Source: Streptomyces sp. MUM 178J (GTDB lineage Bacteria > Actinomycetota > Actinomycetes > Streptomycetales > Streptomycetaceae). From it: a DNA stretch of 11,499 bases. Each line of letters begins with the position of its first letter. Within the stretch, counting starts at the first letter, position 1. Positions 1-6,551 of the stretch are shown here, one piece after another. The position numbers and the translations under genes are program-made. The notes beneath the pieces were generated by a model. That model was not told the origin of the DNA. It made no database searches and saw only the letters and a program-made list of their open reading frames with translations. The stretch is from contig NZ_JADWYQ010000085.1 in NCBI RefSeq assembly GCF_022414575.1, forward strand, positions 1 through 11,499. Direction: 5' to 3'.

Positions 1-510
1 CGCCCGCGCCATCCGCACCCCGCCCGTCTTCTTCGACGGGTCAGGCGCCGCCGTCGACCCGTCCACGGCCGCGCTGAAGCCGACGGTCACGCCGTCGACG
101 CTCGCAAAGCGGACCACATGCTCGATCGGCACGCCGTCCGATCCGGTGACGCTGCCCGACCGGGAGGTGACGGAGTAGGCGCCCGGCTGCGGGCTCACGG
201 TGGACGGCATGACCTCGAAGGTCCGGATGGCTTCGTTCTTGTCGTCCACCAGCCAGACCCGTCGGTCCTTCAGCGCGTACACCACGCGCACACCCGTCCC
301 GGAGTCGGCGGGCAGCACCGTCGGGTCGGGCTTCCCGGCTGCCGGACCGCCGGGCGCGCCGGACGCCCCGGGGGACGGGGAGACGCTCGGCGTACGGGCC
401 TCGCCCAGATCGTCGGGGGCGCTCGCTGACGCCTGGTAGGCGAGGAAGCCGACCGCCGCCAGCGCGGCCGCCGTGAGCCCGGCCACCATCCCCGAGCTGC
501 TCCGTGCCAC
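1..510 (-). CDS. YkuD-like (L,D-transpeptidase-like) exported protein lacking catalytic signature, 3' truncated by window edge
   Basis: The reading frame is open from the proposed GTG start to base 1, giving 170 codons, and it continues outside the window. Residues about 8-29 form a hydrophobic Ala/Leu/Val helix followed by ASA, so it is a signal peptide or membrane anchor. A Pro/Gly/Ser/Ala-rich linker covers about 30-70. From about 74 the strand pattern (RVVYAL, RRVWLVDD, then PQPGAYSV) resembles the start of a YkuD fold. TGGVRM at 162-167 sits where active enzymes carry SHGCVRM, so the catalytic Cys appears to be Gly and the preceding His is Thr. I chose GTG 510 because AAAGGTGG (526-519) lies 8 bases upstream; a GTG at 522 is possible but has no usable spacing. 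It is divergent from tsaB. The domain assignment is inference; the role may be structural or sensory in the envelope. Confidence 0.72.
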   Translation of the reverse strand, partial: MARSSSGMVAGLTAAALAAVGFLAYQASASAPDDLGEARTPSVSPSPGASGAPGGPAAGKPDPTVLPADSGTGVRVVYALKDRRVWLVDDKNEAIRTFEVMPSTVSPQPGAYSVTSRSGSVTGSDGVPIEHVVRFASVDGVTVGFSAAVDGSTAAPDPSKKTGGVRMARA

Positions 511-597
511 CCGTCCGCCCACCTTTCCCCGCGCACCTGTGCGTACCCGTCGTTCGGGGGTGACGGTAGCAGTCGCCGTCGCCTCCGACGGGACGCC

Positions 598-624
598 TTG
601 CACCCCCCGCCGTGGCCGTAGGCT
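598..624 (+). promoter_or_regulatory. Predicted promoter giving a leaderless tsaB mRNA
   Basis: TTGCAC (598-603) and TAGGCT (619-624) resemble -35 and -10 boxes with a slightly short 15-base spacer. Only six bases (625-630) separate the -10 box from the GTG start of tsaB, so transcription would begin at or next to the G of the start codon. No purine-rich ribosome binding site precedes the gene, which fits leaderless translation, common in Streptomyces. This is inferred from sequence pattern only. Confidence 0.5.
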
Positions 625-630
625 GTTTGC

Positions 631-1284
631 GTGCTCTTGCTCGCCGTTGATACCGCCACCCCCGCCGTCACCGCCGCTCTGCACGACGGCCGCTCCGTCG
701 TAGCCGAGTCCACTCGCGTCGACGCGCGGCGGCACGGGGAACTGCTGCTGCCCGCCGTCGACCGCGTCCTCGCCGAAGCGGGGGTGAAACCGGCCGCCGT
801 CACCGGTGTGGTCGTCGGCGTCGGCCCGGGCCCGTACACCGGGCTGCGCGTCGGCCTCGTGACGGCCGCGACGTTCGGCTCCGCTCTCGGGGTGCCGGTG
901 CACGGCCTGTGCACGCTGGACGGCCTTGCACACGCCTCCGGCCTGGACGAGCCGTTCACGGTGGTGACGGACGCGCGCCGCAAGGAGGTCTACTGGGCGC
1001 GGTACGACGCGGAGCGCAGACGGGTCACCGAGCCCGCGGTCGACCGCCCCGCGGAGATCGACGGGCAGGTCGCCGGACTCCCGGCGGTGGGCGCGGGGGC
1101 GGCCCTGTATCCCGAGGTGTTCACCGACATCCGCGGACCCGAGCATGTGTCGGCAGCCGCGCTGGCGGACCTGGCCGCGCGGAAGCTGGCCGCGGGCGAG
1201 GAGTTCCTGCCGCCGCTGCCGCTGTATCTGCGCCGCCCCGACGCGCAGGTGCCCAAGAACTACAAGGTGGTCACCCCCAAGTGA
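631..1284 (+). CDS. tsaB: tRNA t6A biosynthesis protein TsaB
   Basis: TsaB is the non-catalytic ASKHA-fold partner of TsaD. With TsaD and TsaE it transfers threonylcarbamoyl from threonylcarbamoyl-AMP to A37 of tRNAs that read ANN codons, in the cytoplasm. The 217-residue product has the usual length. It begins LLLAVDTATP, the family's N-terminal phosphate-loop-like strand, and carries GPGPYTGLR at 65-73, the most conserved TsaB motif. The start is GTG with no upstream Shine-Dalgarno; the -10-like box six bases upstream suggests a leaderless message. The 3' end overlaps rimI by four bases (GTGA), so the two are translationally coupled. No tsaE is visible in the window. Confidence 0.96.
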   Translation: MLLLAVDTATPAVTAALHDGRSVVAESTRVDARRHGELLLPAVDRVLAEAGVKPAAVTGVVVGVGPGPYTGLRVGLVTAATFGSALGVPVHGLCTLDGLAHASGLDEPFTVVTDARRKEVYWARYDAERRRVTEPAVDRPAEIDGQVAGLPAVGAGAALYPEVFTDIRGPEHVSAAALADLAARKLAAGEEFLPPLPLYLRRPDAQVPKNYKVVTPK

Positions 1285-1775
1285 CCGCCCCTGTGCTGCG
1301 CGAGATGCGCTGGTGGGACCTGGAACAGGTGCTGGATCTCGAACGGGCGCTGTTCCCCGAGGACGCCTGGTCGCCGGGCATGTTCTGGTCCGAGCTGGCC
1401 CATGCGCGCGGTCCGCTGGCCACCCGCCGCTACGTCGTGGCCGAGCAGCCGGCCGACGGACGTATCGTCGGCTACGCCGGACTGGGGGCCGCCGGCGGCC
1501 TCGGCGACGTGCTGACCATCGCCGTCGCCCGCGATGAGCAGGGCGGCGGCCTCGGCTCCCGGCTGCTGACCGAACTGCTCCGCCACGCCACCGCCTTCGA
1601 GTGCGACCAGGTGCTCCTCGAAGTGCGGGTGGACAACACCAGGGCCCAGAAGCTGTACGAGCGCTTCGGCTTTGAACCCATCGGCTTCCGCCGCGGCTAC
1701 TACCAGCCCGGCAATGTCGACGCCCTCGTCATGCGCCTGACCGTACAAGGAACCGAGAATCGACAAGATGGCTGA
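1281..1775 (+). CDS. rimI: Ribosomal protein S18-alanine N-acetyltransferase-like GNAT protein RimI
   Basis: This is a GNAT-family N-alpha-acetyltransferase; the family's classical substrate is the N-terminal alanine of ribosomal protein S18, with acetyl-CoA as donor. The product is 164 residues. The acetyl-CoA pyrophosphate loop QGGGLG lies at 87-92 (Q/RxxGxG pattern). Glu114 in LEVRVDN and Tyr126 in LYERFGF have the same 12-residue spacing as the catalytic Glu and Tyr of enterobacterial RimI. FRRGYY near 136-141 is also typical. The GTG start at 1281 lies inside the tsaB stop region (GTGA overlap); the frame is open further upstream, but that would bury it in tsaB. The 3' end overlaps tsaD by eight bases. 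The tsaB-rimI-tsaD order is common in actinobacteria. Actual substrates in this organism are unknown and may be broader than S18. Confidence 0.93.
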   Translation: MTAPVLREMRWWDLEQVLDLERALFPEDAWSPGMFWSELAHARGPLATRRYVVAEQPADGRIVGYAGLGAAGGLGDVLTIAVARDEQGGGLGSRLLTELLRHATAFECDQVLLEVRVDNTRAQKLYERFGFEPIGFRRGYYQPGNVDALVMRLTVQGTENRQDG

Positions 1776-2877
1776 CGAACCCCTCGTACTCGGCATCGAG
1801 ACCTCCTGCGACGAGACCGGCGTCGGCATCGTCCGCGGCACGACGCTGCTCGCCGACGCCGTCGCCTCCAGCGTGGACACCCACGCCCGCTTCGGCGGAG
1901 TGGTCCCGGAGATCGCCTCGCGCGCGCACCTGGAGGCGATGGTCCCGACCGTCGAGCGCGCACTGAAGCAGGCGGGCGTCGGCGCCCGGGACCTCGACGG
2001 CATCGCCGTGACCGCGGGCCCCGGTCTCGCGGGCGCGCTGCTCGTCGGCGTGTCCGCGGCCAAGGCGTACGCGTACGCGCTGGACAAGCCGCTGTACGGG
2101 GTGAACCACCTGGCCTCGCACATCTGCGTCGACCAGCTGGAGCACGGCCCGCTGCCCGAGCCGACGATGGCGCTGCTGGTCTCCGGCGGCCACTCCTCGC
2201 TGCTGCTCGCGCCGGACATCACCAGCGATGTGCGCCCGATGGGCGCGACGATCGACGATGCGGCGGGCGAGGCCTTCGACAAGATCGCGCGCGTGCTCGA
2301 CCTGGGCTTCCCGGGCGGTCCGGTGATCGACCGGCTGGCCAGGGAGGGCGACCCCGAGGCGATCGCGTTCCCGCGCGGGCTGAGCGGACCGCGGGACCCC
2401 GCGTACGACTTCTCATTCTCCGGCCTGAAGACCGCTGTGGCCCGCTGGATCGAGGCCAGGCGCGCGGCCGGCGAGGAGGTGCCCGTGCGGGATGTCGCCG
2501 CGTCCTTCCAGGAGGCGGTGGTCGACGTGCTGACCCGCAAGGCCGTACGCGCATGCAGGGACGAGGGCGTCGACCATCTGATGATCGGCGGCGGCGTCGC
2601 GGCCAACTCCCGGCTGCGGGCGCTCGCCGAGGAGCGGTGCGAGCGCGCGGGCATCCGGCTGCGCGTGCCCCGGCCCGGGCTGTGCACGGACAACGGCGCG
2701 ATGGTCGCGGCGCTCGGGGCGGAGATGGTGGCCCGCAACCGGCCGGCCTCCGACTTCGAACTCTCCGCGGACTCCTCGCTTCCCGTGACCGACCCCCATG
2801 TGCCGTCACCCGCGCACAATCACCAGCACAGCCACGATCATGTACATGAGATCAGCAAGGAGAACCTCTACTCGTGA
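1768..2877 (+). CDS. tsaD: tRNA N6-adenosine threonylcarbamoyltransferase TsaD, with an alternating-His C-terminal tail
   Basis: TsaD (Gcp/Kae1/YgjD family) is the metal-dependent catalytic subunit that transfers the threonylcarbamoyl group to A37 of tRNA. The N-terminal [10 protein letters not shown] motif (9-18), metal-ligand pair His114 and His118 in NHLASH, SGGHSSL (139-145), [11 protein letters not shown] (274-284) and the Asp309 metal ligand in CTDNGAM are all present, so it should be active. The body is of normal length. After LPVTDPHVP there is a C-terminal extension with six histidines at every second residue (350-360), followed by EISKENLYS; it is a likely metal-binding tail of unknown role. 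The ATG start lies eight bases inside rimI, and the stop overlaps the next gene's GTG by four bases. Confidence 0.97.
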   Translation: MADEPLVLGIETSCDETGVGIVRGTTLLADAVASSVDTHARFGGVVPEIASRAHLEAMVPTVERALKQAGVGARDLDGIAVTAGPGLAGALLVGVSAAKAYAYALDKPLYGVNHLASHICVDQLEHGPLPEPTMALLVSGGHSSLLLAPDITSDVRPMGATIDDAAGEAFDKIARVLDLGFPGGPVIDRLAREGDPEAIAFPRGLSGPRDPAYDFSFSGLKTAVARWIEARRAAGEEVPVRDVAASFQEAVVDVLTRKAVRACRDEGVDHLMIGGGVAANSRLRALAEERCERAGIRLRVPRPGLCTDNGAMVAALGAEMVARNRPASDFELSADSSLPVTDPHVPSPAHNHQHSHDHVHEISKENLYS

Positions 2878-3149
2878 GGCTGGCGCTGATGTGGGAGGCC
2901 CGGGCCGTCCAGGGGCGCGGCGCGGAACTGCTGGAGTGGGCCCGGGCGCAGCGCCTCGCGCGCGATCCGCTGCGCCGTGAGACGTTCCGGGCGGCCGGGG
3001 ACCGGGTGCTGGTCATCACCTGGTGGGAGACGGACGACGGAGGGGCCCAGCCGCCCGAGCTTCCGGAGCCGGACGCGGATCTGATCACCCGTCCGGTGCA
3101 CCGCTGGCGCTTCGAGTCGGTCGATGCGGCCGGGCCGGAGAATTTCTGA
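2874..3149 (+). CDS. Small conserved-looking protein of unknown function, coupled to tsaD
   Basis: This is a 91-residue protein I cannot assign. The GTG start overlaps the tsaD stop as GTGA, and AAGGAG (2857-2862) lies 11 bases upstream, so it should be translated with tsaD. GC-rich third positions and the coupling argue that it is real. The predicted order is an N-terminal strand (LALMWEAR), an Arg/Ala/Leu-rich helix (about 15-40), a strand rich in bulky residues (VLVITWWE, 46-52), an acidic Pro-rich loop (53-70) and a last strand ([12 protein letters not shown]). That could form a small ferredoxin-like alpha/beta fold, as in antibiotic-biosynthesis-monooxygenase-type proteins, but no catalytic motif supports this. 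It has no signal peptide or membrane segment. Confidence 0.85.
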   Translation: MRLALMWEARAVQGRGAELLEWARAQRLARDPLRRETFRAAGDRVLVITWWETDDGGAQPPELPEPDADLITRPVHRWRFESVDAAGPENF

Positions 3150-3162
3150 GAAGAATTTCTCC
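3137..3162 (+). terminator. Hairpin with GAGA loop spanning the stop codon of the tsaD operon's last gene
   Basis: GGAGAATTTCT (3137-3147) and AGAATTTCTCC (3152-3162) pair as an 11-base stem with one T-T mismatch around a GAGA loop, a GNRA-type tetraloop. The stop codon (3147-3149) lies in the hairpin. No T run follows, so it would be a non-canonical terminator or 3' stabilising structure. It ends five bases before the predicted sigma-factor promoter, so it could equally be an operator-like palindrome. The AT-rich arms stand out from the surroundings. Confidence 0.45.
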
Positions 3163-3167
3163 CGGGG

Positions 3168-3194
3168 TGTCGATCCGGGGCCGTCCCGTTCGAC
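3168..3194 (+). promoter_or_regulatory. Predicted ECF42-type autoregulated promoter
   Basis: TGTCGA (3168-3173) and CGAC (3191-3194) are separated by 17 bases. From memory, the ECF42 group recognises a -35 element TGTCGA and a -10 element of the CGA/TC type upstream of the DGPF gene next to the sigma gene. Here the match lies directly upstream of exactly that gene pair. Transcription would begin near 3201, leaving about 50 bases of leader. The promoter would make the sigma factor autoregulated. This is seen by pattern only. Confidence 0.65.
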
Positions 3195-3207
3195 GCATGG
3201 GGTGAGA

Positions 3208-3244
3208 GGCGGGGAACGGCCCCGCCCTCCTGCGACCCGAGGAG
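3208..3244 (+). promoter_or_regulatory. Structured leader that could sequester the ribosome binding site of the YCII gene
   Basis: GGCGGGG (3208-3214) pairs with CCCCGCC (3220-3226) across a five-base loop. Directly adjacent, CTCCT (3227-3231) is complementary to AGGAG (3240-3244), which is the Shine-Dalgarno of the gene starting at 3250. Two stacked hairpins could therefore hide the ribosome binding site. The second stem is only five base pairs, so the regulatory meaning is speculative. Confidence 0.33.
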
Positions 3245-3249
3245 TCACC

Positions 3250-3606
3250 ATGCCGCGTTTTCTGTCCATGGTCCGCGTCGACGAGTCCGCCATCCCCGCC
3301 GGCGGCCCCAGCCCCGAGATGATGCAGCGCATGGAGGCGCTCCTGGAGGAGGTCACCAAGGCCGGGGTCATGCTGGACACCGCCGGCCTCACCCCGTCCT
3401 CCCAGGGCGTCCGCCTGAACTGGAAGGACGGCAAGGTCTCCGTCACGGACGGCCCCTTCACCGAGGCGAAGGAGGTCGTCGGCGGCTATGCGATCACCCA
3501 GTGCAAGGACATGGCCGAGGCCCTTGAGTGGGGCAGGCGCTTTCTGCAGGTCCACGACGAGGATCTGCCGGTCACCTGCGAGATCCGGCAGATCGCGGAG
3601 GACTGA
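3250..3606 (+). CDS. YCII-related / DGPF-domain protein
   Basis: The product is 118 residues, the usual length for the DGPF (PhnB-like/YCII) family. The MPRFLSMVRV opening, the helix SPEMMQRMEALLEEVTKAGV (about 21-40), GLTPSSQGVRL and the hallmark DGPF at 67-70 followed by TEAKEVVGGYAI are all visible. These small alpha+beta barrel dimers have no established reaction; genes of this kind sit beside ECF42 sigma factors across actinobacteria and other phyla and are their typical regulatory targets. The ATG start has a strong GAGGAG (3239-3244) five bases upstream. The sigma gene follows after 44 bases on the same strand, so they probably share the TGTCGA promoter. Confidence 0.93.
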   Translation: MPRFLSMVRVDESAIPAGGPSPEMMQRMEALLEEVTKAGVMLDTAGLTPSSQGVRLNWKDGKVSVTDGPFTEAKEVVGGYAITQCKDMAEALEWGRRFLQVHDEDLPVTCEIRQIAED

Positions 3607-3650
3607 CCGTACGATCCGCTGGCCCGCGCGCCGGACGGATGCTCTGATGG

Positions 3651-4913
3651 GTGTCCGTGACAGCAGCGACCGACACCGTGCCGAGTACCGTCGAGACCGT
3701 CTTCCGCATCGAGGCCGCGCGGATCATCGCCGCGGTGGCGCGGATCGTGCGGGACGTCGGCATCGCGGAGGAGCTGGCGCAGGACGCGCTGGTCGCCGCA
3801 CTGGAGCAGTGGCCGGAGTCGGGTGTCCCGGACAACCCGGGCGCCTGGCTCATGGCCACGGCCAGGCACCGCGCCGTCGACCTCGTACGGCGGCGTGAGA
3901 CCTATGCGCGCAAGCTCGCGGAGGTGGGGCGAGACCTGGAGACCGCCGCGCCGTGCGAACCGGGCCCGCAGGACGCCGACCCGGACGCCATCGACGACGA
4001 CGTGCTGCGGCTGGTCTTCACCGCCTGCCACCCCGTGCTGGGCCCGGACGCGCGGATCGCTCTCACACTGCGGCTGCTCGGCGGGCTGACGACCGATGAG
4101 ATCGCCCGGGCGTTCCTGGTGCCCGAGGCGACGGTCGCCCAGCGGATCGTGCGTGCCAAGCGGACGCTGGGAAGAGCCGGAGTGCCTTTCGAAGTGCCGT
4201 ACGGAGAGGACCGCGCCGCGCGTCTGGACTCCGTCCTCGAAGTCATCTACCTCATCTTCAACGAGGGCTACTCGGCCACCGCCGGGGACGACTGGCTTCG
4301 TCCCGCGCTGTGCGAGGACGCGCTGCGCCTGGCGCGGGTCCTGGCCGGTCTGATGCCGAAGGAGCCGGAAGCCCACGGCCTGGCCGCCCTGCTGGAGTTC
4401 CAGGCCTCACGGCTCCGGGCGCGCACCGGGCCGGACGGCGAGCCGGTGCTGCTCGCCGACCAGAACCGCGCCCGGTGGAACCGGCTGCTGATCCACCGCG
4501 GCATCGAGGCGCTCCAGCGGGCGGGGCACGGGCCGTACGGCCCGTACACCCTGCAGGCCGCGATCGCCGCCTGCCATGCGCAGGCGGTGCGCTACGAGGA
4601 CACCGACTGGGCGGCGATCGCGGCACTGTACGGGCAGTTGGCGCGCCTCGCCCCGTCCCCGGTCGTCGAACTGAACCGCGCCGTCGCCGTCTCGATGTCC
4701 GAGGGCCCGGCAGCGGGCCTCGCCCTCGTGGACGCGCTCTCCGCGGAACCCGCCCTCAGGGGTTACCACTTGCTGCCGAGCGTCCGCGGCGACCTCCTGG
4801 CCCGTCTGGGACGCATCGCGGAGGCCCGCGCGGAGTTCGAGCGCGCAGCCTCGCTCACCCGCAACGAACGCGAGCGGGAGCTGCTGCGGGCGAAAGCCGC
4901 AGCCCTTCCGTAA
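3651..4913 (+). CDS. ECF42-like RNA polymerase sigma factor with DUF6596/TPR-like C-terminal extension
   Basis: This is an alternative sigma factor of about 420 residues, much longer than a standard ECF sigma (about 200). Region sigma-2 spans about 14-85, including NPGAWLMATARHRAVDLVRRR. Region sigma-4 spans about 116-175, with LTLRLLGGLTTDEIARAF and a VPEATVAQRIVRAKR recognition helix. The extension has NEGYSATAGDDW (204-215) and ADQNRARWNRLLIHRG (269-284), typical of DUF6596. A TPR-like helical tail (about 335-415) contains ELNRAVAVSM and LGRIAEARAEFERA. In ECF42 proteins this extension is reported to be needed for activity, in place of a cognate anti-sigma factor; none is seen here. GTG 3651 is used as start, but GTG 3657 is equally possible, and the ribosome binding site is weak. 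It pairs with the upstream DGPF gene. Confidence 0.95.
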   Translation: MSVTAATDTVPSTVETVFRIEAARIIAAVARIVRDVGIAEELAQDALVAALEQWPESGVPDNPGAWLMATARHRAVDLVRRRETYARKLAEVGRDLETAAPCEPGPQDADPDAIDDDVLRLVFTACHPVLGPDARIALTLRLLGGLTTDEIARAFLVPEATVAQRIVRAKRTLGRAGVPFEVPYGEDRAARLDSVLEVIYLIFNEGYSATAGDDWLRPALCEDALRLARVLAGLMPKEPEAHGLAALLEFQASRLRARTGPDGEPVLLADQNRARWNRLLIHRGIEALQRAGHGPYGPYTLQAAIAACHAQAVRYEDTDWAAIAALYGQLARLAPSPVVELNRAVAVSMSEGPAAGLALVDALSAEPALRGYHLLPSVRGDLLARLGRIAEARAEFERAASLTRNERERELLRAKAAALP

Positions 4914-5055
4914 CCGGGGGCCCCGCCCCCTGTACCCCCGCGCGTCAAGCTCCCCCGGCTGCCGCTGGGCGGTACCCCCAGGCGGGGCTGGACTTCAGAC
5001 CGTCCGGCGATTGAGGACACGGCCAAGGCCGTACGGGTCCGGGGTGGAGCCCCAG
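4914..5055 (+). repeat. Convergent intergenic region with Streptomyces-type dispersed repeat and terminator-like hairpins
   Basis: This 142-base gap separates the sigma gene from the methyltransferase gene, whose 3' ends face each other. Bases about 4980-5020, around CTGGACTTCAGACCGTCC and GGCGATTGAGGAC, resemble a sequence I recall recurring between genes in many Streptomyces genomes. ACGGCC-AA-GGCCGT (5019-5032) is a perfect inverted repeat, and GGGGT-GGA-GCCCC (5041-5053) is a second small hairpin. A bidirectional terminator function is plausible. I see no coding signal. Copy number in the genome cannot be judged here. Confidence 0.55.
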
Positions 5056-6396
5056 TCACGGGCAGGGCTGCAGGGGAGAACCGGCCGGCCGGCCCAGCAG
5101 CATCGTCGGGGCCCCCGCCACCCTCGTCAGGAACACCGTCACCGCGTGCGGGCCGCGGCCCAGCGCGGACTTCACCTTGCGGCGCAGTTCCTCCGGCTCC
5201 ACCGCCGAGCCGCGCTTCTTCACCGTCAGCACCCCGGTCCCGCGCTCGCGCAGGAGCGCCTTGAGGCGCTTGACGTTGAAGGGGAGTTCGTCGGTGATCT
5301 CATAGGCCGTCGCATACGGCGTGGGGCGGAGCTCGTCGGCGGTGATGTACGCGATCGTCTCGTCGATCAGCCCGCCGTCGAGCTCCTCGGCCGCCTCGGC
5401 GACCAGATGTGCGCGGATGACCGCGCCGTCGGGCTCGTACAGATAGCGGCCCACCTTCCGTACGGGCGGATCGGGCAGGCCCCGGCCGGTCAGGAAGCGG
5501 GGGCCGGGCAGCAGGGTCGCCGTCACCGTGCCCGGGCGGGCGCCGAACCAGAGCACGGCCTCTTTGACCTCGCCGCCGTCGGAGATCCACTCGGCTTCGG
5601 CGTCGTCGGGGACCGCCTCGTGGGGGATGCCCGGAGCGACCTTCAGGGCGGCGTGCGGGCGGGTGCGTGCCACGCCGACGGCCCAGGACAGCGGCGGGGA
5701 GTAGGCCTCCGGGTCAAAGATCCGCCCGCCGCCAGCACCGGGGCCGCGCCCGCTGCCCGCACCGGGGCCGCCGCTGGACGCCGACCCCGCTCCGCCGCGC
5801 CGCGCGGGGTCGACGAAGACGGCGTCGTACGCCGAGACGTCGACCTTGGTCACATCCGCGCAGCGGACCTCGATCAGGCCCGCGAGACCCAGGGTCTCGG
5901 CGTTGGCCCGCACGACCTCGGCGGTCAGCGGGTCCCGGTCCACGGCGAGGACGCGGATGCCCGCGCGGGCGAACGCGATCGCGTCGCCGCCGATGCCGCT
6001 GCACAGATCGGCGACGCTGCGTACGCCGAGAGCGGCGAGGCGGCCGGCGCGGTAGGCGGCGACGGAGCGGCGGGTCGCCTGCTCGACGCCGTTCGGGGTG
6101 AAGAACATCCGCTGGGCGTCGTCCGCGCCGAACTTCGCGGCGGCCCGCTGCCGCAGCCGCGCCTGCCCCAGGGCGGCGGAGACGAGCTCCGCCGGGTGGT
6201 CGCGACGCAGCCGGGTGGCGACGGCCAGCTCCTGCGCCGGGTCGTAGGAGGCCAGGCCCGCCAGCAGCGCCGCGCCCTCCTCGGTGCGCAGCGCGGCGAA
6301 GGAGACGAGGGGGTCGGAGGAGGCCGAGGGGGCGGAGGAGCCTGAGGCGTTGGAGGCATCGGAAGGGGGCGGGGCGGCGGGGTCAGGGGCGTTCAC
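5056..6396 (-). CDS. Class I SAM-dependent methyltransferase with THUMP-like domain
   Basis: The 446-residue protein carries the SAM-binding motif DLCSGIGGDA at 130-139, the acidic AVDRDP strand end (151-156) and a VDPARR catalytic-type motif (195-200). These are followed by FDPEAYSPPLSW and, near the C-terminus, LKALLRERGTGVLTVKKRGS, as in actinobacterial THUMP-like-domain methyltransferases. The substrate is unknown, though the domain layout suggests RNA. Two parts are low complexity: the first about 29 residues (Pro/Ser/Ala) and a Gly/Ser/Arg insert at about 201-224 right after the catalytic motif. The start is GTG 6396 with no clear ribosome binding site; the conserved part begins near residue 31, so the real start could differ slightly. 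It is divergent from the deacetylase gene. Confidence 0.9.
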   Translation of the reverse strand: MNAPDPAAPPPSDASNASGSSAPSASSDPLVSFAALRTEEGAALLAGLASYDPAQELAVATRLRRDHPAELVSAALGQARLRQRAAAKFGADDAQRMFFTPNGVEQATRRSVAAYRAGRLAALGVRSVADLCSGIGGDAIAFARAGIRVLAVDRDPLTAEVVRANAETLGLAGLIEVRCADVTKVDVSAYDAVFVDPARRGGAGSASSGGPGAGSGRGPGAGGGRIFDPEAYSPPLSWAVGVARTRPHAALKVAPGIPHEAVPDDAEAEWISDGGEVKEAVLWFGARPGTVTATLLPGPRFLTGRGLPDPPVRKVGRYLYEPDGAVIRAHLVAEAAEELDGGLIDETIAYITADELRPTPYATAYEITDELPFNVKRLKALLRERGTGVLTVKKRGSAVEPEELRRKVKSALGRGPHAVTVFLTRVAGAPTMLLGRPAGSPLQPCP

Positions 6397-6504
6397 CGGG
6401 ACATTGTCGGCCAGGCGGGGGATGGTCCGCTCGCGGCGGCGGCGCCGACGGGGTGTCGCGCCGGGTGCGGCGCGCCGTGCTGTCAGGATGCGACGCCATG
6501 CAGC

Positions 6505-6532
6505 TTGTCAGACAAAAAGTAAGAATTAGGTC
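6505..6532 (+). promoter_or_regulatory. AT-rich promoter island of the polysaccharide deacetylase gene
   Basis: TTGTCA (6505-6510) and TAGGTC (6527-6532), 16 bases apart, fit a vegetative promoter. Bases 6511-6536 are 19/26 A or T in a strongly GC-rich region. The -35 element is part of a perfect inverted repeat TTGTC-A-GACAA (6505-6515), which might bind a regulator. Transcription would start near 6540, only about 12 bases before the GTG at 6552, which supports that start over the in-frame upstream starts at 6453 and 6498. Confidence 0.45.
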
Positions 6533-6551
6533 ATATCGGCAAGGGGGGAGA

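Noticed and set aside
909..1280. Upstream extension of the rimI frame into tsaB
   Set aside because: The extra 124 residues are a frame-shifted shadow of tsaB; the GNAT domain begins just after GTG 1281.
1260..2819. 519-codon minus-strand frame opposite rimI and tsaD
   Set aside because: It is a shadow of two well-supported genes; its product is low-complexity Ser/Ala/Arg with no recognisable domain.
5011..6345. 444-codon plus-strand frame opposite the methyltransferase gene
   Set aside because: The minus-strand product has clear SAM-binding and catalytic motifs; the plus translation is Arg/Gly/Ala-rich without motifs.
6453..6551. Longer N-terminus for the polysaccharide deacetylase
   Set aside because: It would translate the AT-rich promoter island and place 33 residues before a good signal peptide; GTG 6552 is preceded by a purine-rich site.
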